A DNA stretch of 64,000 nucleotides from DATADW01 sp963733905 (GCA_963733905.1 CAVTEU010000008.1:62001-126000), one strand, 5' to 3'; numbered from the stretch's first letter, positions 29,030 to 39,914 are shown. Notes: generated by a model not told the origin, from the sequence alone. Numbers and translations are program-made.

Positions 29030-30211
29030 TCAGCCTAGAAACCGTGCGGGGTTAGCTCCAAGACCACGCGGCGTCAGGGCGGATCCCGAGTAGGCGGCGA
29101 GTAGCGGAGTCGCCCTGGTGGGCTGGTGGGGTCGATGTGGTAGTCCGTAGCCGTGGATGACCACCTGGTGGTGGTACCAGCATTGGCTGGTGAGGTTCTC
29201 CGGGTCGTGGCCGCCGCCAAGGGATCTCGGGGTGCGGTGGTGGACTTGGAGCCGGTAGCGGCTGGTGCACCCCTCGGCGGTGCATCTCCCGTCGCGGGCG
29301 AGGATGAAGCGGCGCAACCGGGGCGGGATCGCACTACTGGCGGGACCAATGCTCAACGGCGTGCCTTCGGCGGTGACCGCGGTCACCTCGATCTTCCCTT
29401 GGCAGAGGATCGCTTCCAGCGCCTGCGGTCCGACCCGCGGTCCAGATGTGAGGGTGACCCCGGTCTCCCCGTTGCTTGGGGCGGCCTCGCTGGCGGTGAC
29501 CACCACGGTGACGAGGGGCTGACTGCGGTCCTCTCGGGCTGCTCCGTTGGCGTCCTGACAGAGCGTGGTCAATGCCAGAGCCATCCGGTGACTGCGTGAA
29601 CTGGGCGCCCCCGGCGGGGCGGCGGGAAGCTCGTCGGCTCGCTGTTGCAGCGCCTGTTCGACGATGGCGCCGGCGGGGCCGTCGAGTTCCCCCCACAACC
29701 GCCAAGAGGAACGTTCGAGGTCGGGTTGCAGCACCACATGCTGCTCCCTCGCTGTCTGTTGTTCGTCTTTGCGGGTCACCCGGCGCTGGTGGGCGACCTG
29801 GCGGCGCAACCCGGTGATGTCGAAACGCCAGTGCTCACCGATTACATCGACGCTCGGAGCTATTACCGCCCAACGAGCCAGCTCGACCGCCCGGTCGAAG
29901 CTGACCTCCCCACAGTCGAGCCGTTTGGCCACCTCGGGCGACTCGGCGAGACGTCGGCTGGTGCGCACCAGGGTGGCGGCGTTCTCCGGGGAGAGGTCGA
30001 GCCGGGAGGCGACCCAGTCCACCATCGATCGGCAGCCGTCCCCCCGTGCCACCTGACGACGGTCGAGCTCTTGGAGGATGACCGACTGGCGGGCGACGAT
30101 CTGGCTGTGCGATTCCTCCAAAGCAACCAACTGTTGTTCCAGTTGATCGGTGGAATAGCCGGAGAGTTCAATCGACTCCATACCCGAAAACATACAACCC
30201 GGGTGTGACAA
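29030..30211 (-). CDS. DUF222 domain-containing HNH endonuclease (second copy)
   Basis: Intact 393-residue protein with an N-terminal DUF222 helical region (YSTDQLEQQLVALEESHSQI) and a C-terminal HNH domain: RDGRCTAEGCTSRYRLQVHH, then NLTSQCWYHHQVVIHGYG. The cysteine pair and histidines are in place. It differs clearly from the copy at 3.7-5.1 kb, so it is not a recent duplicate. ATG codons at 30211, 30190 and 30181 are all possible starts. It ends 21 bases upstream of the nuoA start, so its transcript may run into the nuo operon. Confidence 0.85.
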   Translation of the reverse strand: MSHPGCMFSGMESIELSGYSTDQLEQQLVALEESHSQIVARQSVILQELDRRQVARGDGCRSMVDWVASRLDLSPENAATLVRTSRRLAESPEVAKRLDCGEVSFDRAVELARWAVIAPSVDVIGEHWRFDITGLRRQVAHQRRVTRKDEQQTAREQHVVLQPDLERSSWRLWGELDGPAGAIVEQALQQRADELPAAPPGAPSSRSHRMALALTTLCQDANGAAREDRSQPLVTVVVTASEAAPSNGETGVTLTSGPRVGPQALEAILCQGKIEVTAVTAEGTPLSIGPASSAIPPRLRRFILARDGRCTAEGCTSRYRLQVHHRTPRSLGGGHDPENLTSQCWYHHQVVIHGYGLPHRPHQPTRATPLLAAYSGSALTPRGLGANPARFLG

Positions 30212-30528
30212 AAGCCGCCTGCAGACAACAGAGATCTGACCGAAATAGAAGTGATCCGCTCCGGCAAATTCGTGAGCTCGTTCCCCAGATTTTTCGTCGA
30301 GTAGTAGAGAGCTATGAAGGATCGCGAACCCACGACAAAGAGCGCCCTTGTTTCCTATGTCCCGAGCTCACCACCAAGGATCAGGCGACTCACCTTCGCT
30401 CGTCGATGCAAACCGACCAAGCCTCCGGCGTGCGGCGACGTCATGCCAAGAGCATTTGGGACCAGCGCTCAGAACGCAACCATCTACCGTCGCTCCGGGT
30501 GACATCCTGGTGATGCATCGAGTGAGAC
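30212..30528 (+). other. Gene-free interval of about 315 bases
   Basis: Divergent spacer between the HNH gene and the methyltransferase gene, visibly less GC-rich than the flanks. It should hold promoters for both. An open frame of 62 codons (30314-30502) has no recognisable content. I see no convincing gene, RNA or hairpin. Confidence 0.4.
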
Positions 30529-31258
30529 ATGACCGTCGAAATCCCAGTCGCGCTCCTTCGGCCAACAGGCGTCGGCCTACCACGCCGGGCGGCCCGAGTA
30601 CCCGCTGGAGGCGGTCCGCTGGGCGACGGCGGGTGGCAGGAGGGTGGTCGACCTCGGTGCCGGGACCGGGAAGCTGACCGCGGCCCTGCTGGCCCTGGGA
30701 CACTCACCGGTGGCCGTGGAGCCCGATCCTCTGATGCGGGCCCAGTTGCGCAAAACGGTGGCGGGGGTGCCGGCCGTTGCCGGGTCGGCCGAGGAGATCC
30801 CGCTCGCCCGGGCATCGATGGATGCCGCGGTGGCGGGGCAAGCGGCCCACTGGTTCGACATGCGCCGGGCGGTCCCGGAGATGGCACGTGTGATCCGACC
30901 CGGTGGGTCGCTCGGGCTGATCTGGAACCGCATCGACCCGACGAGCCCCTGGGTCGTCCAGTTGGTGGCGATTCTCCGCGAAGTGAATGCGGGTCGCATC
31001 GGGCACGGCGCAGATCTGTCGGCGCTTCCCGAGAAATGGTTCGAACGGCCGGTTCGGCGAACCTGGCGTTTCCGCCAGAGGCTCGACCGCCCGGCGCTCG
31101 TCGACCTGGTGGCGAGCCGCAGCTATGTGATGGCTCTCGACGAGAAGAACCTCCAGTCGATACTCGACAGGGTCGTCGCTCTGACGCCGGCGCAGGAGCG
31201 CTTCGATCTGCCGTACCGGTGCGAGGTGTGGCGTGCGTTTCGTCGGGGTCGATCGTGA
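30529..31258 (+). CDS. Class I SAM-dependent methyltransferase
   Basis: About 243 residues. The N-terminal segment FGQQASAYHAGRPEYPLEAV is typical of small-molecule methyltransferases. Motif I is VVDLGAGTGKLTAALLALG, followed by VAVEPDPLMRAQL and VIRPGGSLGLIWNRIDPTSP. The segment AVAGQAAHWFDMRRAVPEMA fits the ubiE/SmtA-like group. A base shift near 30560 separates ATG 30529 from the main frame. The substrate cannot be told; the next gene is an exporter, possibly co-transcribed. Confidence 0.75.
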
Positions 31259-31324
31259 GGGCAGATATTTCGCACCGATGAGTTCCGCATCGTGCCACCG
31301 TCACAACCACAGATGGACACCCCC

Positions 31325-32890
31325 ATGACAGAATCGCTGGAGATCGAGCACGCCCCCCGGGCGGGGAGGCGGGAGTGGATCGGCCTCGCCGTGCTCGCGC
31401 TCGCCTGTCTGCTCTATTCGATGGACCTGACGGTCCTCCACCTGGCGGTCCCGGCGCTCAGCGCCGACCTGCGGCCGACCAGCACGCAATTGCTCTGGAT
31501 CATCGACATCTATGGGTTCATGGTCGCCGGGTCGCTGCTCACCATGGGGACTCTTGGCGACCGCATCGGCAGGCGCCGGCTGTTGCTGATCGGCGCCGCC
31601 AGCTTCGGGGCCATGTCGTTGCTCGCCGCCTTCTCGGTCAGCGCCGAGATGCTCATCGTGAGCCGGGCCCTGATGGGTATCGCCGGGGCGACGCTGGCGC
31701 CTGGGACGCTGTCGCTCATCTTCACCATGTTCCGCGACCATGCCCAGAGGGCCGTCGCCATCGGGGTTTGGATCACCGCCTTCTCGGCAGGCGGTGCCAT
31801 CGGCCCCGTGGCCGGTGGTCTGCTGTTGGAGCGGTTCTGGTGGGGCTCGGTCTTTCTCCTTGCCCTCCCCGTGATGGCGCTGCTGCTGATCCTCGGACCG
31901 CGTGTACTCCCCGAGTACCGGGACCCCGAGGCGGGTGAACTGGATATCGCTCTCGGCGGTGATGTCGCTGATCGCCATCCTTGCCGTCATCTATGGGCTT
32001 GAAGGAGACGGCGCAACGCGGTTTCGACCCAGTGGCGACCCTGTCGATCCTCGTCGGTCTGGGGGTGGGCGCTCCTCTTCGTCCGCCGACAGAGCGCGAC
32101 TCGAGAGCCCGCTGATCGACATGTCGCTGTTTCGCATACGCCGGCTCAATGCGGCGCTCGTCACCAACCTGCTGGGGATATTCATCGCCTTCGGGTACTT
32201 CCTCTTCGTGGCGCAGTACCTCCAGCTCGTCCTCGGGACTCACCCCGCTCGAAGCGGGTCTGTGGTCGCTTCCCTCTGCCGCCGGGTTCATCATCGGATC
32301 GAACGTCTCGCCTCACTTCGTCCACCGCTTCCGGCCCTCGTTCGTGCTCGGCACTTCGCTGGCGGCGGCATCGGGCGGTCTGCTGGCGCTCACCCAGGTG
32401 GGGACCAGCAAGGCATCGGGCTGGTGGTCGTCGGGTCGGTGCTGATCTCGCTGGCTCTGTCGCCCGTCTTCACGCTCACCACCGAGTTGGTGGTGGGGAG
32501 CGCGCCACCCGAGAAGGCGGGGGCCGCTTCGGGGATATCCGAGACCGGAGCCGAACTTGGCGGCGCCCTCGGGATCGCCATACTCGGGAGCATCGGTGCG
32601 GCGGTCTACCGCAGCGGTCTCGACACGCTCCCTGCCGGTCTTCCCAGCCAGGCGGCGGGCGCGTTCGCGAGACACTGGGAGCGGCCGTTGCCGTATCACA
32701 GGACCTCCCCGAGAGCGCTGGGGACTAGCGGTGCTCGAAACGGCCCGCCTGGCCTTCGTCCAGGGACTGCAGGTGACGGCGGCGGTGAGTGCGGCCATCG
32801 CCCTGGGGTCGGGCATCCTCGCCGCCATGCTGCTGCGCGGGGTGCCGGCCCAGCGACGGACAAGGTGCCGACGTGGAGCGGCCGCTGTAG
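31325..32890 (+). CDS. MFS transporter, DHA2 (14-helix multidrug exporter) family
   Basis: About 520 residues in the inner membrane. The N-terminal part has LYSMDLTVLHLAVPALSADL (motif D1-like), LWIIDIYGFMVAGSLLTMGT and LGDRIGRRRLLLIGAASFGA (motif A), followed by RALMGIAGATLAPGTLSLIF and WITAFSAGGAIGPVAGGLLL (motif C), typical of QacA/EmrB proton-driven exporters. Several base shifts between 31950 and 32870 break the second half. The C-terminal part has EKAGAASGISETGAELGGAL. Read across them it ends at a TAG at 32888-32890, close to the convergent winged-helix gene. Confidence 0.75.
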
Positions 32891-32926
32891 CCGGGATCAG
32901 GCTGTGGCCGATGCTGCGGAGTAAGT

Positions 32927-34020
32927 TCACTGTTGCGCTGCGGCCGTGGAACCGCCCGTAGGAGGCGATCCCGGCTTCCACAGCCGTCCGCTCGGCGGCG
33001 GTGAGCGGCCGGCCGAGGATCATCTCCACCTCGACGGTTTCGGTGCCGATCTTGCGCTGCCACTCACCGGCACCTGCCCGTCGATGAACATCAGCCACAT
33101 GGCGAAGCCCCTGCCCTCGGGCATCGCCTGGAGGACTCCAGCAAGATCGGCGACGTAGCGGCTGGCGCGATACCCCACCAGGTACTCGTCGAGCTGTTGG
33201 AGCAACTGCACGCGTCGGTCCGCGGGGGCGGGTGAATGGGGAGCGGTCGGTGCTCCAGAAGGTCATCCCGGCCACCTCCTGGGGCGACAACCGATCGCCC
33301 ACCAGATCGAGCCCGCGCCGGATGTCGGCCACGGTGAGGCTCGACCACCAGCGGAAGTCGTCGATCGTGGCGGGCCCGTGGCTGCTGAAGTAGCGCCAGG
33401 TCAGCTCGGCGAGTGCCTCGTCGGGATCGAGCGTCATCGCCTGCGGTGCACGCTGCGCCACCAGGGCGTACGTGTGCTGTTTGCCCCGCCGGCTCCCGTT
33501 GCAGATGACAGCCTCCAACTCGGCGTTCATCAGGATGTGGGCCAAACGGGGTCCGTCGGCCTCGATCCCCTTGGCGCGGAGACGAGCCGCTATCTCGGGC
33601 CGGGTGAGCTCTCCCTCCTCACCGAGCCACCGCTCCAACAGGTCCTGGGTCCGGGAGCGGAGCAGCTCGTCAATGCCGAAATTGCGATATGCGGTGGTAT
33701 TGGCGACGTGGACCCTTGGCGCGGTCAGCGCCTGGATCCACCTGATGTCCTCTGGAGCCACGAAATGCCAAGTCGGGCGGAGCGCATGGGTCCGCAGGAT
33801 CTTCCCTTCGTCGATGAGCCTGTCGACGTCGGCGTCGATTGACGGTTCCGCACCGTGAGGCCAGCGACCACTTTGCCGGCTCGTAGTCCTGCCCCTGCAC
33901 CGCCCCGAACCAGGACACGACCGCCTTCGGATCGGCGAAGGGCTTCCCCCAGAGCCCGCCGTTGCGCAGCCGCCGGTGGGCGATATCGAGCAGCCGGGGG
34001 TCGATGGGTGCGCTGATCAT
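32927..34020 (-). CDS. Winged helix DNA-binding domain protein (HTH_42/AlkX-like)
   Basis: About 365 residues of the family that includes YcaQ/AlkZ-like DNA glycosylases and many uncharacterised actinobacterial proteins. Landmarks: GLWGKPFADPKAVVSWFGAV, QGQDYEPAKWSL, RTHALRPTWHFVAPEDIRWI, AELTWRYFSSHGPATIDDF and LLQQLDEYLVGYRASRYVAD. The DNA-repair role is known only for the YcaQ subgroup, and its QxQ/QxD motif appears here as VQGQDYEP. Base shifts lie near 33855, 33235 and 33090. The exact stop is unclear; 32927 requires one more shift. Confidence 0.65.
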
Positions 34021-34080
34021 TTTGCCACGGCCAACCCTAAGAGCCGCGTCGTATGCTCGGTCCGGGATGGTGAGGGACGA

Positions 34081-35480
34081 GTGGTTATCACGTTGTCAGC
34101 TGCAGTCTTGTGGTCGTGATTGCCGCTGCCTGCCCCGGCGGCCGCTCAGCCCGGCGGGAGCTTCGTCGACGACGACGGCAACCATCACGAGGGGATGATC
34201 GAGGCGATCTTCGCCGCCGGTATAACGCTCGGTTGCGACCGGCCGGCCGCGACAACCTCTACTGCCCAGGCGATCTGGTCACCCGTGGGCAGATGGCCTC
34301 GTTCCTGGTGCGGGCGCTCGGGCTCTCGGGTGGAACTGACGCCTTCGATGACGACGACGGGTCGACCCACGAGACGGCGATCAACGCCCTGGCCGCGGCG
34401 GGGATCACCGAAGGGTGCACCGCGGACCGGTTCTGCCCATTCCGACCCGGTCACCAGGGACCAGATGGCCAGCTTCCTTGCCGCTGGCTATCAACTCGCC
34501 GCGAGCAGCACCGATTTCTTCGACGACGACGACGGCAACCTCCACGAGGACGCCATCAACGCACTGGCCGCTTCGGGGATCACCGAAGGGTGTGACAGCG
34601 GTAGCTACTGCCCTCGCTCCGGTGTGGAGCGTGACCAGATGGCGAGCTTCCTAGGGAGAGCCGAAGGACTCACTGCGTCGAAGCCGCCCGTGCGCCGGAT
34701 CGCCTGGCAGCTCTACCGTGCTGACGGGAGTTGTTCGCTCATGGTCAACGGAAAGGAGTTGTCCGAGGCGTCCTGCCTGTTCGGAGGATTGTCATGGTCG
34801 CCCGACGGTGAGCGGCTCGTCTTTCCCTTGGGCGACGATCTCTGGCTTATCGACCGCACCGGACACAACCTCACCCAGCTCACGTCGCAGCCGGGATTTG
34901 AGGGCTTCCCCGACTGGTCTCCCGACGGCTCGCGCATCGCCTTCATGCGCTGGGACGACGAAGACGACCTCGGCGATCTCTATCTGGTGGACGCCGACGG
35001 CGGCAACGAGATGCTGCTCAAGTCCGAGCACCCCGGACCGAGCAATCAGCATGCCCGATTGGTCACCGAGCGGAGGCCTCCTGGCGGTGAACGCCTTTCA
35101 CATGCCGAGCGGCGAGGTAGGCATCGTCATAGTCGCTCTTCCTCAAGGCTTGACTGAACTTGTGATGGAGGGAGTAGGGGGGCCACCGGATTGGTCAGCC
35201 GAAGGGATAGTCTCGACCTACGTCGTCGGCGGGAAGACAGTAATCACCCGCTTCACCGTCTTCGAGGACGACCGCGTAGACCTCACCGACGCCAGCTTCA
35301 GTTCGTCCGATCCAGGGTGGTCGGCCAACGGAAATCAGGTGGTGTTCACCACCCATCTTCCCGGTTCCCCGGATGCCGGTATGCAGAACATCTGGATCAT
35401 GAAGTCCAACGGGCGCCGGCAAGTTCCAGTACACCTACTACGAGCATGATTCGCCCAGGTTCCCCAGGTGGGCCCCTTAA
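34081..35480 (+). CDS. Secreted SLH-type repeat protein with TolB/WD40-like beta-propeller
   Basis: Signal-peptide-like start, then three S-layer-homology-type repeats: FVDDDGNHHEGMIEAIFAAG, then VTRGQMASFLVRALGL ... DDDDGSTHETAINALAAAGI, then VTRDQMASFLAAGYQL ... DDDDGNLHEDAINALAASGI. These are followed by a propeller with FGGLSWSPDGERLVFPLGDD, FPDWSPDGSRIAFMRWDDED and DPGWSANGNQVVFTTHLPGS. This is a surface protein anchored or assembled through the repeats. Base shifts lie near 34110, 34235, 34443, 35050 and 35415. The stop is TAA at 35478-35480. This repeat type is abundant in Acidimicrobiia. Confidence 0.75.
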
Positions 35481-35489
35481 GGCGCCGGC

Positions 35490-36728
35490 CTAGTCGGTCG
35501 GTGCCGCCTTCACCAGCCCGGCCAGGGTCCAGTAGACCTGCTCGCCGATCCCCTTCTCGTCCTCTTCGAGCAGGTTGGTCATCACCTTGAGCGTCCACTC
35601 CATCAACGGCTTGCTGTTGAGCCCGGCGTGCGCCAGCGTGCGCATCACCCGAGGGTTGCCGATCGCCTTGACGAAGATGCGCGCCATCTTGAAGTAGAGG
35701 CCGTACTCCTCGTCGAGGGACCGCTCGTACCGTGGCAGAAGGGTCAGGTCGTCGCGACGCAGCGCCTGTGAGATGTGATGTGCTGCCAGCCGTCCCGTCT
35801 CGTACCCGTAGGAGATCCCCTCGCCGTTCCACGGGTTTATCGCCCCGGCGGCGTCGCCCACTACCACCCAGTTCCGGCCAACCCGGGGACCGACCGAGAG
35901 CGACATCGAGAGCTTCCCACCGCGCGGCTCGCTGAGCTTGCTCTCCTCGCTGAGCTCCCAGTAGTCCGGTGCCGTCTCGACGTAGTCGCGCATCATGTCG
36001 GTGGTGTTGACCGACTTCCATCGTGAGAAGGTCGACAGAAGACCGACCCCTACGTTGACGGTGCCGTCGCCAAGCGGGAACACCCACCCGTACCCGGGCA
36101 TGGTCGCCCCGGAGTCGTCGCGCAGGTCGAGTTGGCTCTCCATGAAACGGTCGTCGGAGCGTGGGCTGGCGTAATAGCCGCGAGCCGCCAGCCCCATTGG
36201 ATAGTCGCGGCGCCGCTCGGTGCCGAGCACCCTGCCAAAGCGTGACAGCGAGCCGTCGGCGATCACGATCACCTGTGGATCGACCCTTTGGCGGTCACCG
36301 TTCTCGGCGAGGTCCACCCCGGCAAGCCGCCCGCCCACCATCACCGGTGTGGCTTCGGTGTGGTCGCGCACCTCGACCCCCTCCTTGGCCACCAGCAGAG
36401 CGACCTGGGCGTCGAGGTCGAGGCGCCGGATCACCCCTCCCCAATTGGGGAACCGTGAGTTTTCGGGCCACCGCAGTTCGACGAACCGCTCCCCGGCATA
36501 GGAGCGCAGCCCGTCGATGCGATGGAACTCGCCGACGGTGAAGTCGAAGCCCATCTCCTCCAATTGGAGGATCGCCCGTGGGGTGAGCCCATCCCCACAG
36601 GTCTTCTCGCGGGGATAGCCCTTCTTCTCGACCAGCATCACCTCGTGGCCGGCCCTGGCAAGCCAGAAGGCGGCGGCGCTTCCCGCCGGACCTCCACCGA
36701 CCACCAGGACCTCGGGGTTGTTTGCCAC
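35490..36728 (-). CDS. Geranylgeranyl reductase family FAD-dependent oxidoreductase
   Basis: Intact 412-residue flavoprotein. The FAD-binding motif is VLVVGGGPAGSAAAFWLARA; also EKKGYPREKTCGDGLTPRAI (the CGDG motif of the family) and VVGDAAGAINPWNGEGISYG. Family members saturate isoprenoid chains; in actinobacteria a close relative (MenJ) reduces one double bond of the menaquinone tail, and others act on lipids or chlorophyll precursors. The quinone role is inferred from the respiratory surroundings. Convergent with the SLH-propeller gene, nine bases apart. Confidence 0.88.
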   Translation of the reverse strand: MANNPEVLVVGGGPAGSAAAFWLARAGHEVMLVEKKGYPREKTCGDGLTPRAILQLEEMGFDFTVGEFHRIDGLRSYAGERFVELRWPENSRFPNWGGVIRRLDLDAQVALLVAKEGVEVRDHTEATPVMVGGRLAGVDLAENGDRQRVDPQVIVIADGSLSRFGRVLGTERRRDYPMGLAARGYYASPRSDDRFMESQLDLRDDSGATMPGYGWVFPLGDGTVNVGVGLLSTFSRWKSVNTTDMMRDYVETAPDYWELSEESKLSEPRGGKLSMSLSVGPRVGRNWVVVGDAAGAINPWNGEGISYGYETGRLAAHHISQALRRDDLTLLPRYERSLDEEYGLYFKMARIFVKAIGNPRVMRTLAHAGLNSKPLMEWTLKVMTNLLEEDEKGIGEQVYWTLAGLVKAAPTD

Positions 36729-36762
36729 GTTGGAGAGGCTAACGGCGCACGAGACTCACTGA

Positions 36763-39183
36763 CTAGACAGGGCAGGCAGACAGGGCAGCCAGCCTCACCC
36801 GGGCGAGCGCCGCGCTCCAGAAGCCTGCCTGGCCGAGGTACTGGCCGACGATGACGATCCTCCGCTGAAAGATGGCGATGTCGTTGACCGATTGCTGCCC
36901 TTCGGGTGCGACGAACACATCGTCGGGGAGCACGGTCGCCTGCCACGTCTGCCCCCCGGGACCGGAGCGGAAGAGCACCGGTCGGTTGGCACCATCGATC
37001 TCGGCGGTGCCGATCGCGTAGAGGCGACCCTCCTTGTCGGCGTCGACCCCGAACAACCCGCCGTTGGCGCCGACGATCAGATCTGGATCCTCGACTCGGC
37101 GAAAGCGACGGCCGTCCTTGGTGATCCAGACCGCCGGGTTGGACTGCCTTCCCGAGACCTGACCGACCGCCACCACCGAACCCTGGCGCGGAACGCAGTC
37201 GAAAACCACCGAGCCGTCGGGGTGAAAGGTTCCGGGCGCTGCGCTCTCCGTCCACGTCCGCCCGTCCTGGCTGGTCCAGGCGATTGCCTGCGTCTCGTCG
37301 CCGCTAACCACTACGCCAAAAGCGACCCATCGGTCGCCCAGCGGACAGACCTTCTCGGCGCTCACCCACTGCTGGTAGCTGGGACCGCTGGCCCGCTGCC
37401 AGGCCCCCGGCTGTGCCGCGAACCAGAAGCGGGGGTTGAAGCTGTCGCCACCCGTGCCCTCGTGACCGACGGCCACCGCCAGGTTCCCCCCGGCCACAGC
37501 GAGCATCCTCGTCGTGTTCGGGGATGCCGTTTGCTCCGTCGGCGGCTGCTCGGACCAGGGCCCGGTGCCCGAGCGCGACCAGGTGATCGGGTTGACCTGG
37601 TCGGCAGCTATGAAGAGCGTGGTGAATACGTCGTAGCCGACAACGACCTGACGCCCCTTGTGGGGGGCGGCGGCGCTGAGGGTCGCGTCGTCAAACTGAG
37701 CATCGCTGGTGAGCCTTGTGTGCCTGCCGTCATTGCTCACCCAAACCAGCCCGCCGAGGCTGACCGGTGCCGGGTCGGCATCCTCCTGTCCTCCTACGAC
37801 GACCAACTGGCCCTGGGCGACGTCGGCGGTCGAGGCGTACCGGGTCGGCGTTCTCTTTGGCAGCGCCTCGCTGATCACCTCGCCGCTGGTCTGTCCCTCG
37901 GCGGCCACCAATGCTGGTCGGGTCGGGTCCGAGGAAGCAACCAGCGCTCTCGACCCGGCGGAGGCGAGGAGATTGACCGCCGGTCCTGCCGGATCGGAGA
38001 GCCCGAACGGCAGAATCACCTCATTCCAGGATGTCCCGTCGCTCGAGCGGAGCAGCACGTAGACGGCATCTATGTAGGCGGTAGCCCACCACTCGCCCCC
38101 ATCGCCGCTCAGCGACTCGAAGGACTCGCCGTAGCTGTTGTACAGAGTCCTGCCCGAGGTGCTGATCGAGGGGGACTGGACGACCCACTCGCCCCCGGCC
38201 AACCGCCACACCGTCGGGCTGTAGCCGTTCGATCCGAGGGTTCCGCCGACCGCCAGCGCTACCCCCGAGTCGGTGGCGACGCCGGTGACGACGTGCCCGT
38301 TGCCGGCAAGAGCCTCGGTTTGCCAGCGGCCGCCATAGGGCTTGCGCCAGATGGTGCCGCGGCGCCGGCCGCCGGCCTGGACCGTGCCGGCCACCAGGAT
38401 CCCCCCGTCGCCGAGCGCTGCGCTGGAGACCTGGGCGGCGGGTGCGGAGGCAAGAGCGCGCTCGAGACCACGGTCGTGCCCCCAGTCGCGGCCATCACGG
38501 CTGCGGAGAACCACCCACGGGTCACTGTTCGGATCGGTCGTCGTCCCGAGGACGATGAACCCACCGGGCCCGCCGGCCGCCTCGGAAAGCCGAAGCCCGC
38601 CGGGCACCCGGAGGACCGCTGCCGTCACCCTCTTCAACGCTCCGCCACCGCGGCGCACAAAGAGGAGACCGGCGCCATCCGCCCCCGACCCCGCCTGACC
38701 AGCAGCAACCAGCACGTTGCCTCTGGAGGCGACGGCGAAGAGGCGGCCGCCATTTGGCGTTTTGAGCACCGCTCGCCGCCACGAGCTGCCGTTCGGGGCA
38801 CTCCAAACCGTCGGGTGCGGTTTGAGGCTCCGGCCGTAGGTCGACCCGGCGGCTACCCAGCCACCGTTGGGGAGGGTCGCGACGTCGGCGTACCACCCCC
38901 CGGGTGTGCCTGCGGTCAGATTGGGCGCCTGGGAGCGAACCCAACGTAGCGATGGTTCTGGTTTGGCACCGGATCCTCCATCAGCTTCGGTTGTCGTCGT
39001 GCGTCTGCCACCACCGGTGGTTGGTGACGCCGCTTGCGCGGAGGTCGTCGACCGGTCGCCATGGGTTGTGCCCGAGGTCTCCTGAGGAGGCTCTGTCGAG
39101 CTCTGGCCGCCTGTGGTCGGCTGGCTGCATGCGGAGACAATCAGGGCGATGCAGAACACCCTCGTCCAACGGTGGACACTCAC
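36763..39183 (-). CDS. Large secreted lipoprotein with beta-propeller repeats
   Basis: Intact; 806 residues from GTG 39183. The start VSVHRWTRVFCIALIVSACS is a lipoprotein signal with lipobox IVSAC. A Thr/Ser-rich linker follows (TEPPQETSGTTHGDRSTTSA), then about 700 residues of repeated propeller-like blades. Examples are GGWVAAGSTYGRSLKPHPTV, VWSAPNGSSWRRAV, GWVLRSRDG-type strands and WVAFGVVVSGDETQAIAWTS, with BNR/sialidase-like S/T-x-D/N-G-x-T-W elements (SQDGRTWTESA, SSDGTSWNEV). It is probably exported and lipid-anchored on the cell surface. No enzyme signature is visible. Divergent from rex. Confidence 0.75.
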   Translation of the reverse strand: MSVHRWTRVFCIALIVSACSQPTTGGQSSTEPPQETSGTTHGDRSTTSAQAASPTTGGGRRTTTTEADGGSGAKPEPSLRWVRSQAPNLTAGTPGGWYADVATLPNGGWVAAGSTYGRSLKPHPTVWSAPNGSSWRRAVLKTPNGGRLFAVASRGNVLVAAGQAGSGADGAGLLFVRRGGGALKRVTAAVLRVPGGLRLSEAAGGPGGFIVLGTTTDPNSDPWVVLRSRDGRDWGHDRGLERALASAPAAQVSSAALGDGGILVAGTVQAGGRRRGTIWRKPYGGRWQTEALAGNGHVVTGVATDSGVALAVGGTLGSNGYSPTVWRLAGGEWVVQSPSISTSGRTLYNSYGESFESLSGDGGEWWATAYIDAVYVLLRSSDGTSWNEVILPFGLSDPAGPAVNLLASAGSRALVASSDPTRPALVAAEGQTSGEVISEALPKRTPTRYASTADVAQGQLVVVGGQEDADPAPVSLGGLVWVSNDGRHTRLTSDAQFDDATLSAAAPHKGRQVVVGYDVFTTLFIAADQVNPITWSRSGTGPWSEQPPTEQTASPNTTRMLAVAGGNLAVAVGHEGTGGDSFNPRFWFAAQPGAWQRASGPSYQQWVSAEKVCPLGDRWVAFGVVVSGDETQAIAWTSQDGRTWTESAAPGTFHPDGSVVFDCVPRQGSVVAVGQVSGRQSNPAVWITKDGRRFRRVEDPDLIVGANGGLFGVDADKEGRLYAIGTAEIDGANRPVLFRSGPGGQTWQATVLPDDVFVAPEGQQSVNDIAIFQRRIVIVGQYLGQAGFWSAALARVRLAALSACPV

Positions 39184-39289
39184 ACCAGCTCCCAACGGTC
39201 GCCGCGCCCGCAGGGTACCAGCCGACCCCACCGTCACCCATGCACTCCCGGCGGAGCGCTGGTTGCGACCATCTAACGTGCTGATTTCG

Positions 39290-39910
39290 ATGCGTCGTCC
39301 CATCCCGCGGGCCACCGTGGCCCGGTTTCCTCTCTACCTCCAGGCGCTTGGGAGCCTCGGCACGGACGAGCCCACCGTCTCCTCGGAGCGGGTCGGGACG
39401 CTCACCAACGTGACCGCAGCCAAGGTACGCAAGGACCTCTCCTACCTCGGGTCGCAGGGGGTTCGTGGCGTCGGTTACGACGTCGAGCACCTCCGCGGCA
39501 GGATCGAGCGCGAGCTGGGGCTCACCCACGACTACCCGGTCCTCATCGTCGGAGTAGGCAACCTGGGCTCGGCCCTCGCCAACTACAAGGGGTTCGCCGA
39601 GCGCGGGTTCTTCATCGCCGGGCTGTACGACGCCGACCGCCAAAAGGTCGGTCGTCGGGTCGATGGACTCCGCATCCGCCACATCGACCAGTTGGAGGAG
39701 GATGCCACAAGGCTTGGCATCGCCATAGGGATCATCGCCACCCCAGGCGCCGCCGCCCAGGATGTGGCGGAGCGTTTGGAGCGCGCCGGGGTCCGCTCGA
39801 TCCTCAACTTCGCCCCCGCCACCATCCGGGTCGCTCCACCAGTAGTGGTCCGCTCGGTGGACCTGTCAACGGAACTGCAGATATTGAGCTACTACTTGAG
39901 CAGGGAGTGA
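39290..39910 (+). CDS. rex: Redox-sensing transcriptional repressor Rex
   Basis: Represses respiratory and fermentative genes and releases DNA when NADH/NAD+ rises. The N-terminal winged helix contains IPRATVARFPLYLQALGSLG and LTNVTAAKVRKDLSYLGSQG, including the conserved GVRGVGYDV hinge. The Rossmann domain has VLIVGVGNLGSALANYKGFA, then GLYDADRQKVG and FAPATIRVAPPVVVRSVDLS. 206 residues, intact. ATG 39290 gives the normal start MRRPIPRATVARF. Placement beside the nuo and bc gene clusters fits control of electron-transport genes. I could not find a canonical Rex operator in the window. Confidence 0.96.
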   Translation: MRRPIPRATVARFPLYLQALGSLGTDEPTVSSERVGTLTNVTAAKVRKDLSYLGSQGVRGVGYDVEHLRGRIERELGLTHDYPVLIVGVGNLGSALANYKGFAERGFFIAGLYDADRQKVGRRVDGLRIRHIDQLEEDATRLGIAIGIIATPGAAAQDVAERLERAGVRSILNFAPATIRVAPPVVVRSVDLSTELQILSYYLSRE

Positions 39911-39914
39911 GACC

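Noticed and set aside
30314..30502. Small gene upstream of the methyltransferase
   Set aside because: Sixty-two codons without recognisable content or ribosome-binding site, in a spacer that should hold promoters.
36892..38949. A 685-codon plus-strand open frame
   Set aside because: It is the antisense shadow of the propeller lipoprotein, whose signal peptide and repeats are convincing on the minus strand.
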